This document shows positions 8,080 through 15,654 of a stretch of 18,396 nt of DNA, piece by piece (within the stretch, counting starts at the first letter, position 1; the number at the start of each line of letters is the position of its first letter). Below the pieces are notes generated by a model. That model was not told the DNA's origin. It saw only the letters and a list, made by a program, of their open reading frames with translations, and did no database searches. The stretch covers positions 1-18,396 of the forward strand of contig CALIBA010000170.1 of the NCBI GenBank assembly GCA_938045435.1, in the 5' to 3' direction. Origin of the DNA: an uncultured Selenomonas sp. GTDB lineage: Bacteria > Bacillota > Negativicutes > Selenomonadales > Selenomonadaceae. The position numbers and the translations under genes were made by a program.

Positions 8080-9012
8080 CTATAATTTCTCTGCAATGCG
8101 CAGTTTTGCGCTGTGTGCTCTTGGATTCTCCCCACACTCTTTCGCACGCGCCGTTTGTGCACGCCCAATCAGCCTGACCTCCGGTTGATGTCCGCAGATA
8201 CAAACAGGTGTACGCGGCGGACAAATACACCCGGCAGCAAAGTTCCGCAGCGTGCACTTGACGATGCGATCCTCAAGTGAATGGAACGTGATGACTGCGA
8301 TACGCCCTCCGGGGCGGAGTACCCCCACAGCTGCTTTCAATGCCTCCTCCAAAATGGAAAGTTCCTCGTTGACCTCTATGCGAAGTGCCTGAAACACGCG
8401 TCTGGCAGGATGTCCGCCCCTCATGCGTACCTCTTTGGGTACGGCACTGTCAATCACAGCAACGAGCTGCCCCGTCGTCTCGATGGGATGGGTGCGCCGC
8501 CTCGCATCAATAAAGGAAGCGATACGCTTTGCCCAACGCTCCTCTCCATAGGTATAAAAAATCTCTGTCAAGCGCGCAGGACTATATTCATTCACAACAG
8601 TGCGAGCTGTACGCGCCCTCCGTTGATCCATGCGCATGTCGAGCGGTGCATCCTGCATATAGGAAAAACCGCGTTCTGCCACATCAATCTGAGGCGAGGA
8701 TACGCCAAGGTCAAAGAGTACACCATCTGCCGCAGGGACATGCTGTGCCGCAAGAATATCTTTCAAATGCCGAAAGTTATCATGAACAAGCGATATTTGA
8801 CAGGAAGCATCTGCAAGCCGCTCCTGCGCCGCATGAATTGCTGCCGCATCCTGATCAATGCCAATCAGTCTGCCGGCCGCAGAGAGTTTTGACGCAATGC
8901 GCCCGGCATGTCCCGCGCCGCCAAGCGTGCAGTCCACATAGATCCCACTCGGCTGAACGCACAATGCCTCCAGTGTCTCAGCGGGCATGACGCTCACATG
9001 ATGAAAATCCAT
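8080..9012 (-). CDS. rsmH: 16S rRNA (cytosine-N4)-methyltransferase RsmH (MraW)
   Basis: RsmH methylates the exocyclic N4 of C1402 in 16S rRNA using S-adenosylmethionine. The start HHVSVMPAETLEAL, the SAM-binding loop YVDCTLGGAGHAGRI (25-39), GVLFDLGVSSPQID, FSYMQDAPLDMRMD and the late motif ITFHSLEDRIVK are standard for the family, and 310 residues is typical. The ATG at 9012 is preceded by AAAGGAG at 5 nt spacing. That ribosome binding site ends exactly where the inverted-repeat element lying between this gene and mraZ begins. ftsL follows after 27 nt. Confidence 0.97.
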   Translation of the reverse strand: MDFHHVSVMPAETLEALCVQPSGIYVDCTLGGAGHAGRIASKLSAAGRLIGIDQDAAAIHAAQERLADASCQISLVHDNFRHLKDILAAQHVPAADGVLFDLGVSSPQIDVAERGFSYMQDAPLDMRMDQRRARTARTVVNEYSPARLTEIFYTYGEERWAKRIASFIDARRRTHPIETTGQLVAVIDSAVPKEVRMRGGHPARRVFQALRIEVNEELSILEEALKAAVGVLRPGGRIAVITFHSLEDRIVKCTLRNFAAGCICPPRTPVCICGHQPEVRLIGRAQTARAKECGENPRAHSAKLRIAEKL

Positions 9013-9024
9013 CGCACTCCTTTC

Positions 9025-9137
9025 TAAGGAACCACGGATAAATGCAGCCGCACCATCTTAACGCATCTTTTTTGCCCGCACTTCAGCGAAAAATCTACGC
9101 CAATCTGACGAGCTTCATTATTATCAATGGTTCCCTA
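9025..9137. mobile_element. MITE-like element with TA flanks between mraZ and rsmH
   Basis: A 109-bp body (9027-9135) is flanked by TA on both sides (9025-9026 and 9136-9137). Its ends are imperfect inverted repeats. The left end reads TAAGGAACCACGGATAAATG and the right end, reverse-complemented, reads TAGGGAACCATTGATAATAATG, so 9 of the outermost 10 bases match. There is no room for a transposase. On the minus strand the mraZ stop TAG is made from the TA plus the first G of the element. Deleting the body plus one TA restores ATT-TAG-AAAGGAGTGCG-ATG: the same mraZ stop, then the rsmH ribosome binding site and start 11 nt later. This is what a clean TA-target insertion (IS630/Tc1-mariner-like) would leave. 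Family assignment is inference; copies elsewhere in the genome were not available. Confidence 0.65.
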
Positions 9138-9578
9138 AATGGAAATCCCATATCCTGCCAGCTGCGTTGAAATCTCTGTGATATTGGGGTCTACTTCTGC
9201 GGCATAATTTTGCCACTTCTCCTTGTCCCAGACCTCAATACGTGTGTCAGCGCCCGTCAGAATGACATCCTGTTTAAGACCAATATTTGCATAAGTGCGC
9301 AGATTGGCAGGAACAAGGAAGCGCCCCTGTTTATCACATTCGAGCGTGCGCGCACCTGCAATAAAGAAGCGCGCGAATGCGCGTGCATTCGGATCGACAA
9401 GAGAGAGCGTGCGAAGCTTTGCCGCAAACTCGTCCCATGCAGCCTGTGGAAAGAGAAAAAGACTTCTGTCAAGCCCCTTTGTGATGATGAATGAGACACC
9501 GAGTTCCTGCCGAAAATCAGCAGGCAGAATGACACGGCCTTTTGCATCGATGCTGTGGGTATATTCGCCCATAAACAT
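9135..9578 (-). CDS. mraZ: Transcriptional regulator MraZ
   Basis: MraZ is a DNA-binding protein with two SpoVT/AbrB-like domains that controls the dcw operon it heads. The sequence begins MFMGEYTHSIDAKGRVILPA, the usual family start, and carries the first conserved DAKGRVILPADFR (11-23) and the second DKQGRFLVPANLR (82-94). 147 residues is close to the family norm. The ATG at 9578 has AGAGGTGG upstream at about 9 nt. Three evenly spaced GTGG boxes just upstream are its probable operator. The TAG stop is formed at the edge of the inserted element downstream. Confidence 0.96.
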   Translation of the reverse strand: MFMGEYTHSIDAKGRVILPADFRQELGVSFIITKGLDRSLFLFPQAAWDEFAAKLRTLSLVDPNARAFARFFIAGARTLECDKQGRFLVPANLRTYANIGLKQDVILTGADTRIEVWDKEKWQNYAAEVDPNITEISTQLAGYGISI

Positions 9579-9608
9579 CTGACCGCACCACCTCTCGCGC
9601 TATGCATA

Positions 9609-9632
9609 CCACAATTCGCCACAATTCACCAC
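9609..9632 (-). promoter_or_regulatory. Probable MraZ operator: three GTGG boxes at 10-bp spacing
   Basis: On the minus strand the sequence reads GTGGTGAATT, GTGGCGAATT, GTGGTA, with the GTGG cores at 9632-9629, 9622-9619 and 9612-9609, exactly 10 bp apart. MraZ proteins studied in other bacteria bind arrays of short G-rich repeats at about one-helical-turn spacing in their own promoter region. The boxes here begin about 11 bp after the -10 hexamer, in the early transcribed leader, a position that suits autorepression. The operator role is inferred from position and periodicity. Confidence 0.75.
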
Positions 9633-9642
9633 TTTCTTTACA

Positions 9643-9671
9643 GTTATAGCAAAAATACTCTATATTTTCAA
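9643..9671 (-). promoter_or_regulatory. Promoter of the mraZ/dcw operon
   Basis: On the minus strand TTGAAA (9671-9666) is followed after exactly 17 bp by TATAAC (9648-9643), a close match to the vegetative sigma-factor consensus. The start of transcription is predicted near 9636, giving a leader of about 58 nt that contains the three GTGG boxes and the mraZ ribosome binding site. No other comparable promoter was noticed in the dcw cluster, so this one probably serves mraZ through murC. Confidence 0.75.
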
Positions 9672-9760
9672 GGAAACGCATATTCTCTTTTCTAAATGAA
9701 TATAGCTAAAAGATGCATCAACTCCCGAAAGATACGGTAAGCGGGCATATTTATGTATAC

Positions 9761-9857
9761 AAAAAAAGACTGCTGTACAAAAGAATTTTCCACAACATGC
9801 GGTGTCTCAAACAAAATTGATCTCCTACATGTTGTAAAAAATACATATGTACAACAG
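9761..9857 (-). terminator. Nested inverted repeat plus T-run downstream of asd
   Basis: Two nested perfect or near-perfect stems lie here. The outer arms are 9848-9857 and 9770-9779 (CTGTTGTACA with TGTACAGCAG on the minus strand, one G-U pair). The inner arms are 9828-9835 and 9792-9799 (ACAACATG with CATGTTGT). The two intervening strands are 12 nt each, and the loop is 28 nt. On the minus strand the outer stem is followed directly by TCTTTTTTT (9769-9761). It begins 17 nt after the asd stop and ends 90 bp before the mraZ promoter, so the simplest reading is an intrinsic terminator for dapB-asd. The stems are AT-rich and the loop is long, so a different structured element is possible. Confidence 0.55.
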
Positions 9858-9874
9858 CCTCTTGACAACGTATT

Positions 9875-10906
9875 TCAGATGAGCTGCTCTGCAATCATGT
9901 GCTCGGCAATCTGAAGTGCATTGAGCGCAGCACCCTTGCGAATCTGATCGCCGCACACCCAGAAATTCAGCGCATGCTCCGTTGACTCATCCTTGCGCAG
10001 ACGGCCGACTTCGACATCGGTCTTACCTGAGGTATAGAGCGGCATCGGATATACTTGCGCCGCTGGGTCATCACGGAGAACGACACCGGGAAATGCTGCA
10101 ATCGCTGCCTGCGCAGATGCAAGGGAAACCTCATCAGCAAACTCAACGTTGACAGACTCTGCATGACTGCGATAAACGGGAACGCGCACTGTCGTCGCTG
10201 TAATACGCAGGTCATCATCCTCTAAAATCTTCTTTGTTTCATGGATCATTTTCATTTCCTCTTTTGTATAGAGATTGTCCATGAATACATCAATCTGCGG
10301 AATGAGGTTGAATGCGATCGGATAGTGCTGCGGCAGTTTACCGACAGGCAGGATATGCGCCTCAGCCTGCTTTCCTGATGCAAGGGCTACGATCTGTTCC
10401 TCCAGCTCTGCCATGCCCTCCTTGCCTGCACCGGAAACTGCCTGATATGTCGAGACGACAATACGCCGAATCTTAGCTAGATCGTAGAGAGGTTTCAGTG
10501 CCATTACCATGATGATGGTCGAACAGTTCGGATTTGCGATGATCCCTTTATGGCGGCGAATGGCACCAGGGTTTACTTCGGGTACGACAAGGGGAACATC
10601 AGGATCCATACGAAACGCACTGGAGTTGTCTATCACCACTGCGCCTGCACGCACCGCACACGGTGCAAAGTCCTTGCTCGCTGCGCCGCCCGCAAAGAGT
10701 GCAATATCAATGCCCTCAAACGAATCCGCCGTCGTCTCCTGCACCATGTATTCCTTGCCCATGAAACTAATCTTTTTGCCTGCCGAACGGCTTGATGCAA
10801 GAAGACGCAACTCCGAAAACGGGAATTTTCGTTCCTCAATGAGATTCAAAAATTCCTGCCCAACGGCACCTGTCGCGCCGAGAATGGCAACGCGATACTT
10901 TTTCAT
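9875..10906 (-). CDS. asd: Aspartate-semialdehyde dehydrogenase
   Basis: This enzyme reduces aspartyl phosphate to aspartate semialdehyde with NADPH, the branch point to lysine/diaminopimelate and to threonine/methionine. The NADP-binding loop ILGATGAVGQEFL (8-20), the active-site cysteine in NPNCSTI (C128) with the preceding NSSAFR, and RVPVYRSHAE with the catalytic histidine (H248) are all present. 343 residues is typical. It begins 18 nt after the dapB stop, so the two form an operon supplying the DAP branch. Promoter and terminator candidates lie upstream of dapB and downstream of asd. Confidence 0.97.
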   Translation of the reverse strand: MKKYRVAILGATGAVGQEFLNLIEERKFPFSELRLLASSRSAGKKISFMGKEYMVQETTADSFEGIDIALFAGGAASKDFAPCAVRAGAVVIDNSSAFRMDPDVPLVVPEVNPGAIRRHKGIIANPNCSTIIMVMALKPLYDLAKIRRIVVSTYQAVSGAGKEGMAELEEQIVALASGKQAEAHILPVGKLPQHYPIAFNLIPQIDVFMDNLYTKEEMKMIHETKKILEDDDLRITATTVRVPVYRSHAESVNVEFADEVSLASAQAAIAAFPGVVLRDDPAAQVYPMPLYTSGKTDVEVGRLRKDESTEHALNFWVCGDQIRKGAALNALQIAEHMIAEQLI

Positions 10907-10924
10907 GATAATGCCCCTCTCTTT

Positions 10925-11713
10925 TTACAGCAGTTTATCCAATCCGATCGTCAGCGACTTAAGTCCACGCACCTTTTTCGCTGCAAGTACGACGCCGGGC
11001 ATGAATGACTCGCGGTTCAGTGAATCATGGCGAATGGAGAGCGTCTGCCCAAGCCCGCCGAAGATGACCTCCTGATGAGCGACATAACCGGGCAGACGAA
11101 CGCTGTGAATGCGCATCCCATCATACTGTGCGCCGCGTGCCCCCGCAATCTTTTCCTCCTCATCCGGATGCCCCTGCACATGCTGTGCCCGCACCTCGGC
11201 AATCATCGCAGCCGTCTGCACGGCCGTCCCTGATGGCGCATCCAGTTTATTGTCATGGTGCAGCTCAATGATCTCGACATCCGGAAGATACTGCGCCGCC
11301 ATACGGCTCATCAGCATCATGAGAACAGCACCAATTGCAAAATTCGGTGCAATGAATGCCGGTGTATCGTTCGCCTCTGCTGTGCGCCTAATCTCCTCTT
11401 TCTGCGCATCTGTAAGTCCCGTTGTTCCGACCACAGGTGAAACCTTGTGAGAAAGCGCTGTCAGTACGTTCTGAAATACAACATCTGGCCGCGTGAAATC
11501 AATCATCACATCAGGACGCAGACGAGAAAGCGCTGCAGAAAGATCTGTTTCCACTATGATGCCATTTTTCGCCAGGCCCGCAAGTTCCCCTGTATCAGCG
11601 CCGCCGTGTACATCAACAGCACCGACAAGTGTAAGTTCCGTATCATCTACTACGGCCTTTAGTACGGCACGTCCCATGCGTCCACAGGCACCGCTTACCA
11701 AAATTTTGGTCAA
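10925..11713 (-). CDS. dapB: 4-hydroxy-tetrahydrodipicolinate reductase DapB
   Basis: DapB reduces hydroxy-tetrahydrodipicolinate in the lysine/DAP pathway. The N-terminal dinucleotide loop VSGACGRMG (6-14), GTTGLT (97-102), APNFAIGAVLM (122-132) and the signature ELHHDNKLDAPSGTA (150-164), with its catalytic histidines and lysine, identify it. The frame is open to 11743, but TTG at 11713-11711 is the likely start: GAGGAGGG lies about 7 nt upstream and the product (262 residues) begins TKILVSGACGRMG, as in the family. The -10 box of its promoter lies 34 bp upstream. DapB and Asd act in the same pathway. Confidence 0.96.
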   Translation of the reverse strand: MTKILVSGACGRMGRAVLKAVVDDTELTLVGAVDVHGGADTGELAGLAKNGIIVETDLSAALSRLRPDVMIDFTRPDVVFQNVLTALSHKVSPVVGTTGLTDAQKEEIRRTAEANDTPAFIAPNFAIGAVLMMLMSRMAAQYLPDVEIIELHHDNKLDAPSGTAVQTAAMIAEVRAQHVQGHPDEEEKIAGARGAQYDGMRIHSVRLPGYVAHQEVIFGGLGQTLSIRHDSLNRESFMPGVVLAAKKVRGLKSLTIGLDKLL

Positions 11714-11746
11714 GGAAATTCCCTCCTCGAAATTCAATGTCACGTT

Positions 11747-11776
11747 ATTCTAGCGCAGAGGCTCTCGCTCTGTCAA
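11747..11776 (-). promoter_or_regulatory. Promoter of dapB-asd
   Basis: The minus strand shows a perfect TTGACA (11776-11771), an 18-bp spacer and TAGAAT (11752-11747). Transcription should start near 11740, giving a leader of about 27 nt, too short for a lysine riboswitch or a T-box. The spacer itself is an imperfect inverted repeat (AGCG-AGAG ... CTCT-G-CGCT), which could be a regulator site. The promoter sits in the 91-bp gap after recG, which has no evident terminator. Confidence 0.75.
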
Positions 11777-11804
11777 GGAATACAAACAGACCTCCTTGCT
11801 CTCC

Positions 11805-13871
11805 TCAAACCTCCAAAATATGTTTTAATCGGTCTTGGTTCTGCCGTATCAGCGTCGGTAGCAAGAATGTCCAGCTCTCCGGATCCTCGATGGTAGACAG
11901 GGCGGCGCGGCGTGCAAGCAGAAGAAGATCCATATCAGCAAGCACATCGGCAATCCTGAGATCTCCAAGTCCATGCTGCATGGCACCGAAGAACTGTCCG
12001 GGACCGCGCAGGCGCAGATCTTCCTCGGCAAGTCGAAAACCGTCACTTGTCTGCTCAATGACCTTGAGTCGCTGCTCGTTCCTGCCATTTTTTCCGCCGG
12101 CGATGAGAATACAATACGCGTCATAGCCTCCGCGCCCCACGCGTCCGCGCAGCTGATGCAGCTGGGCAAGCCCAAACCGCTCTGCATGCTCGACAACAAG
12201 GATGCTTGCGTTCGGAACATTGACACCGACTTCAATGACGGTAGTGGAGACAAGAAGCTTGATTTTATTCTCATAGAAGCCGCGCATAACGGACTCCTTC
12301 TCTGCCGCTTTCAACCGCCCATGCAAAAGCCCACAGGGAATCCCATGGAAACCTCCGTGTGTAAGTTCTTCATAAACCTCCTGTGCAGAGGGCAGGTCAC
12401 GCTCCTCGTTCGCCTCAATCAAGGGACAAACGACATAGGCTTGGCGTCCGTGTTCAATCTCTTTGCGCACAAAAGCATAGATCTTGTCACGTGCACTCTC
12501 ATCTCGCAAAAAAGTGCGGATGGCCTGCCGTCCGGGCGGCAGGTGTTCAATGCGGGAAACATCGAGATCACCGTAAACGGTGAGTGTCATCGTCCGTGGG
12601 ATTGGCGTTGCCGTCATCACGAGTACGTCGGGCATGACTTTTCCCTTTCTTTCAAGGGCTGCACGCTGTGATACACCAAAGCGATGCTGTTCATCAGTGA
12701 TGACGAGCCCCAATGTGGAAAAAATAACATGTTCCTCAAGCAGTGCATGGGTACCAACTACAATATCCACTGCGTGTGATGCAATTGCCGCATATACTTC
12801 AGCACGTGCGTTTTTCGTGAGACTTCCCGAAAGAAATCCTATGCGCAGACCAAACGGAGACAAAGACTCCTCTAAATATACATAATGCTGGTGTGCGAGA
12901 ATTTCCGTGGGCGCCATAAGTGCACCTTGGTAGCCGCTTTCTGCTGCCTTGACGAGGGCAAGCAATGCAATCACAGTCTTTCCAGAGCCAACATCGCCCT
13001 GTACAAGCCGCCGCATCGGCAGTGGCGATTCCATATCCAAGGAAACTTCTTTCCATACCCTTTGCTGATCTTCAGTAAGCGCAAACGGAAGGGATTGCGC
13101 TACCCTACATAAGAGCGTTCCATTTTTCGCATGTGCAATCCCCTCTTGCTCCTCTGTACTGCGCTTTTTGAGGGCAAGCAGCCCACATTGAATCAAATAG
13201 AGTTCTTCAAAGGCAAGCCGCCGCCGTGCCGCATGCAAATCCTGTGTACATTTGGGAAAATGAATGCTGCGAAACGCCTCCATGCGGCCAATGAGTTCAT
13301 ATGTCTGCAAGACGCGCATAGGCATCGTTTCGGCAATACGGTCCGCAGTCTGCACAAGTACATGTTCCACGAGCTGCCGCAGATATTTTTGCGTCAACCC
13401 CTCAGTCGCGGCATAGACAGGCAAAATACCAAGCACATCCTCCGCTCGTTTTTTTCCAAGCAGTTCAAAAGAACTGATCTGAGTAATCGCAAACTGCCCC
13501 CTAGCGTTATACGCATAATCCGCTTTACCTGTGAGGAGAATACGCTCTCCCTCACGCAGTTTCCGCTTCAAAAAAGATTGGTTGAACCACGTAGCCTGAG
13601 CATACCCCGTATCATCTGCGATGAGTGCTGTTAGAACTGTAAATCCGCGCCGCCGTGTCGGGCGGTCCGTGACTGTTTGGATCACCCCCATGACTGTCAC
13701 ACGCGCCCCCGCCCGCAAGTCAGCAATATGCGTTACGCGGCTCTGGTCCTCATAGGCACGTGGGTAATAGGTGAGGAGATCATAGACTGTCATAATGCCG
13801 AGACGGGCAAGCGATGCTTCCTTTTTGACGCCGACGCCACGTACCTGTTTGATAGCATCTGTCAGCTCCAT
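11805..13871 (-). CDS. recG: ATP-dependent DNA helicase RecG
   Basis: RecG remodels stalled replication forks and branches recombination intermediates. At 688 residues it is full length. The N-terminal wedge/OB region (about 55-140) leads into a helicase core with Walker A QGDVGSGKTV (291-300), motif Ia MAPTEILAHQH, Walker B variant TDEQHRFGVSQR (392-403, the DEQH box characteristic of RecG), motif III MTATPIPRTM (419-428) and motif VI LRGRVGRGG. The ATG at 13871 is preceded by a purine-rich GGGAGGGGG tract. The start lies only 28 bp beyond the T-run of the pckA terminator and I see no promoter in that space, so expression may depend on read-through or on an unusual promoter. Confidence 0.97.
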   Translation of the reverse strand: MELTDAIKQVRGVGVKKEASLARLGIMTVYDLLTYYPRAYEDQSRVTHIADLRAGARVTVMGVIQTVTDRPTRRRGFTVLTALIADDTGYAQATWFNQSFLKRKLREGERILLTGKADYAYNARGQFAITQISSFELLGKKRAEDVLGILPVYAATEGLTQKYLRQLVEHVLVQTADRIAETMPMRVLQTYELIGRMEAFRSIHFPKCTQDLHAARRRLAFEELYLIQCGLLALKKRSTEEQEGIAHAKNGTLLCRVAQSLPFALTEDQQRVWKEVSLDMESPLPMRRLVQGDVGSGKTVIALLALVKAAESGYQGALMAPTEILAHQHYVYLEESLSPFGLRIGFLSGSLTKNARAEVYAAIASHAVDIVVGTHALLEEHVIFSTLGLVITDEQHRFGVSQRAALERKGKVMPDVLVMTATPIPRTMTLTVYGDLDVSRIEHLPPGRQAIRTFLRDESARDKIYAFVRKEIEHGRQAYVVCPLIEANEERDLPSAQEVYEELTHGGFHGIPCGLLHGRLKAAEKESVMRGFYENKIKLLVSTTVIEVGVNVPNASILVVEHAERFGLAQLHQLRGRVGRGGYDAYCILIAGGKNGRNEQRLKVIEQTSDGFRLAEEDLRLRGPGQFFGAMQHGLGDLRIADVLADMDLLLLARRAALSTIEDPESWTFLLPTLIRQNQDRLKHILEV

Positions 13872-13899
13872 AGCCCCCTCCCTTCCCCTTCGCGCTGCG

Positions 13900-13933
13900 A
13901 AAAAAGAAGCCGCCGCAACAACGCGGCAGCTTC
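13900..13933 (-). terminator. Intrinsic terminator after pckA
   Basis: On the minus strand GAAGCTGCCGC (13933-13923), a 6-nt loop and GCGGCGGCTTC (13916-13906) form an 11-bp GC-rich stem with a single G-U pair, followed by six T (13905-13900). It begins 18 nt after the pckA stop. The opposite strand has only a short, imperfect T-rich tract after the stem, so it is mainly unidirectional. Confidence 0.85.
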
Positions 13934-13951
13934 CTCCTTGTGGTAATAATC

Positions 13952-15571
13952 TTAGACCTGCGGACCCGCAGACACAAGTGCCTTGCCGTCCTCGTTCCCC
14001 TCATATTTCTTAAAGTTATTGATAAAACGTGCAGCCAGATCCTTCGCTTTATCTTCCCACTCTACGCGACTCGCGTAGGTATCACGTGGGTCTAGGATCT
14101 TCGGATCAACCCCCGGCAGCTCCGTCGGTACCTCAAGGTCAAAATATGGGATCTTCTTCGTCGGCGCACTGTCAATTGAGCCATCTTGGATGGCATGGAT
14201 GATGCCGCGCGTATCTTGGATGGAGATGCGCTTTCCGGTGCCATTCCATCCTGTGTTGACGAGATAGGCACGTGAACCGTGCTCCTCCATCTTGCGAACG
14301 AGTTCTTCCGCATACTTTGTCGGATGAAGCTCTAAGAACGCCTGCCCAAAGCATGCCGAAAAGGTTGGTGTTGGCTCTGTGATGCCGCGCTCCGTTCCCG
14401 CTAGTTTGGATGTGAACCCCGAGAGGAAATAGTATTTTGTCTGCTCGGGCGTCAGAATCGAAACCGGCGGCAGGACGCCAAACGCATCTGCGGAGAGAAA
14501 GATGACATTCTTTGCATGCGGCCCCGATGAGTTGGAGCGTACATGCCCTTTAACAATATTTTGGATATGGTCGATGGGATATGAAACACGTGTATTTTCG
14601 GTAACGGATTTATCCGCAAAATCCACACGTCCCGCGGGGTCTACCGTTACATTCTCAAGCAGTGCATTGCGCCGAATAGCCTGGTAAATATCCGGCTCTG
14701 CCTCCGGATCAAGGTTGATGACCTTTGCATAACAGCCACCCTCATAGTTAAAGACGCCCTCATCATCCCAACCATGCTCATCATCACCGATGAGCAGGCG
14801 CTCTGCATCGGTTGAAAGTGTTGTTTTCCCCGTACCGGAAAGCCCAAAAAAGAGCGTTGTGTTCTCGCCCTGCTTATCCGTATTTGCAGAGCAGTGCATA
14901 GAGGCGATGCCCTTGAGTGGGAGATAGTAGTTCATCATTGAGAACATACCCTTTTTCATCTCGCCGCCATACCATGTGTTGATGATGATCTGTTCGCGGC
15001 TCGTGAGGTTGAACATCACCACAGTTTCAGAGTTGAGGCCCAAATCGCCAAAGTGCATGACACGCGCCTTTGCCGCGTTATAGACGACAAAGTCAGGGCT
15101 AAAATTCTTCAGTTCCTCCTCTGTTGGGCGGATAAACATATTCGTGACGAAATGAGCCTGCCATGGAACCTCCGTGATAAAGCGCACAGCCATACGCGTG
15201 TTCACATTTGCGCCACAAAAAGCATCGACGACAAAGAGCCGTTTATTGCACAGCTCACGAATGGCAATCTCACGCACGGCGTTCCATGCCTTCTGCGTCG
15301 CACGATGATTGTCATTCTTGTACTCGTCTGATGTCCACCAAACTGTATCATGTGAAGTCTCATCATCCACTATATACTTATCTTTTGGAGACCGTCCTGT
15401 ATAAATCCCTGTCATGACATTGACGGCATCGCCCATCTCCGTCACCTGTCCGCGTTCATAGCCTTCAAGATCCGGCCGGAGCTCCTCACGAAAGAGCTGA
15501 TCGTAGCTGGGATTGTGAACGATTTCTGTCGTTCCTGTAATGCCATACTGTGTAAGATCGATCGTCGCCAT
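13952..15571 (-). CDS. pckA: Phosphoenolpyruvate carboxykinase (ATP)
   Basis: PckA interconverts oxaloacetate and phosphoenolpyruvate with ATP/ADP. It works in gluconeogenesis or, in many anaerobes, in CO2-fixing fermentation. The substrate motif YTGRSPKDKYIV (57-68), GEMKKGMFSMMNYYLPL, the kinase loop FGLSGTGKTTLSTD (242-255), DDEHGWDDEGVFNYEGG and TRVSYPIDHI are diagnostic of the ATP-dependent family; 539 residues is typical. The ATG at 15571 has AGAGG about 8 nt upstream. It stands alone between thrC and a strong terminator. The 174-bp gap before it contains an AT-rich stretch (about 15660-15730) where a promoter may lie, but no hexamer pair there is convincing. Confidence 0.98.
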   Translation of the reverse strand: MATIDLTQYGITGTTEIVHNPSYDQLFREELRPDLEGYERGQVTEMGDAVNVMTGIYTGRSPKDKYIVDDETSHDTVWWTSDEYKNDNHRATQKAWNAVREIAIRELCNKRLFVVDAFCGANVNTRMAVRFITEVPWQAHFVTNMFIRPTEEELKNFSPDFVVYNAAKARVMHFGDLGLNSETVVMFNLTSREQIIINTWYGGEMKKGMFSMMNYYLPLKGIASMHCSANTDKQGENTTLFFGLSGTGKTTLSTDAERLLIGDDEHGWDDEGVFNYEGGCYAKVINLDPEAEPDIYQAIRRNALLENVTVDPAGRVDFADKSVTENTRVSYPIDHIQNIVKGHVRSNSSGPHAKNVIFLSADAFGVLPPVSILTPEQTKYYFLSGFTSKLAGTERGITEPTPTFSACFGQAFLELHPTKYAEELVRKMEEHGSRAYLVNTGWNGTGKRISIQDTRGIIHAIQDGSIDSAPTKKIPYFDLEVPTELPGVDPKILDPRDTYASRVEWEDKAKDLAARFINNFKKYEGNEDGKALVSAGPQV

Positions 15572-15654
15572 GACACTCTACCTCTTTCTCCAAAAACCTC
15601 GGTGGAAGTGATACGCGGCATAAATTCTCCGCTGCTCATATCAGCCTGCACCAG

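Noticed and set aside
9786..9794. TTTTCCACA resembling a DnaA box
   Set aside because: It is a single relaxed match inside a structured spacer, with no cluster of boxes, no dnaA or dnaN nearby and no AT-rich unwinding tract.
11752..11787. An 11-codon leader peptide (TTG start after AAGGAGG) overlapping the dapB promoter
   Set aside because: It would lie upstream of the predicted transcription start, its codons show no lysine or aspartate-family enrichment, and the AAGGAGG could be chance in a purine-rich strand.
11714..11804. Lysine riboswitch upstream of dapB
   Set aside because: The leader after the predicted start is about 27 nt, far too short for the roughly 170-nt aptamer, and no aptamer sequence is seen in the 91-bp gap.
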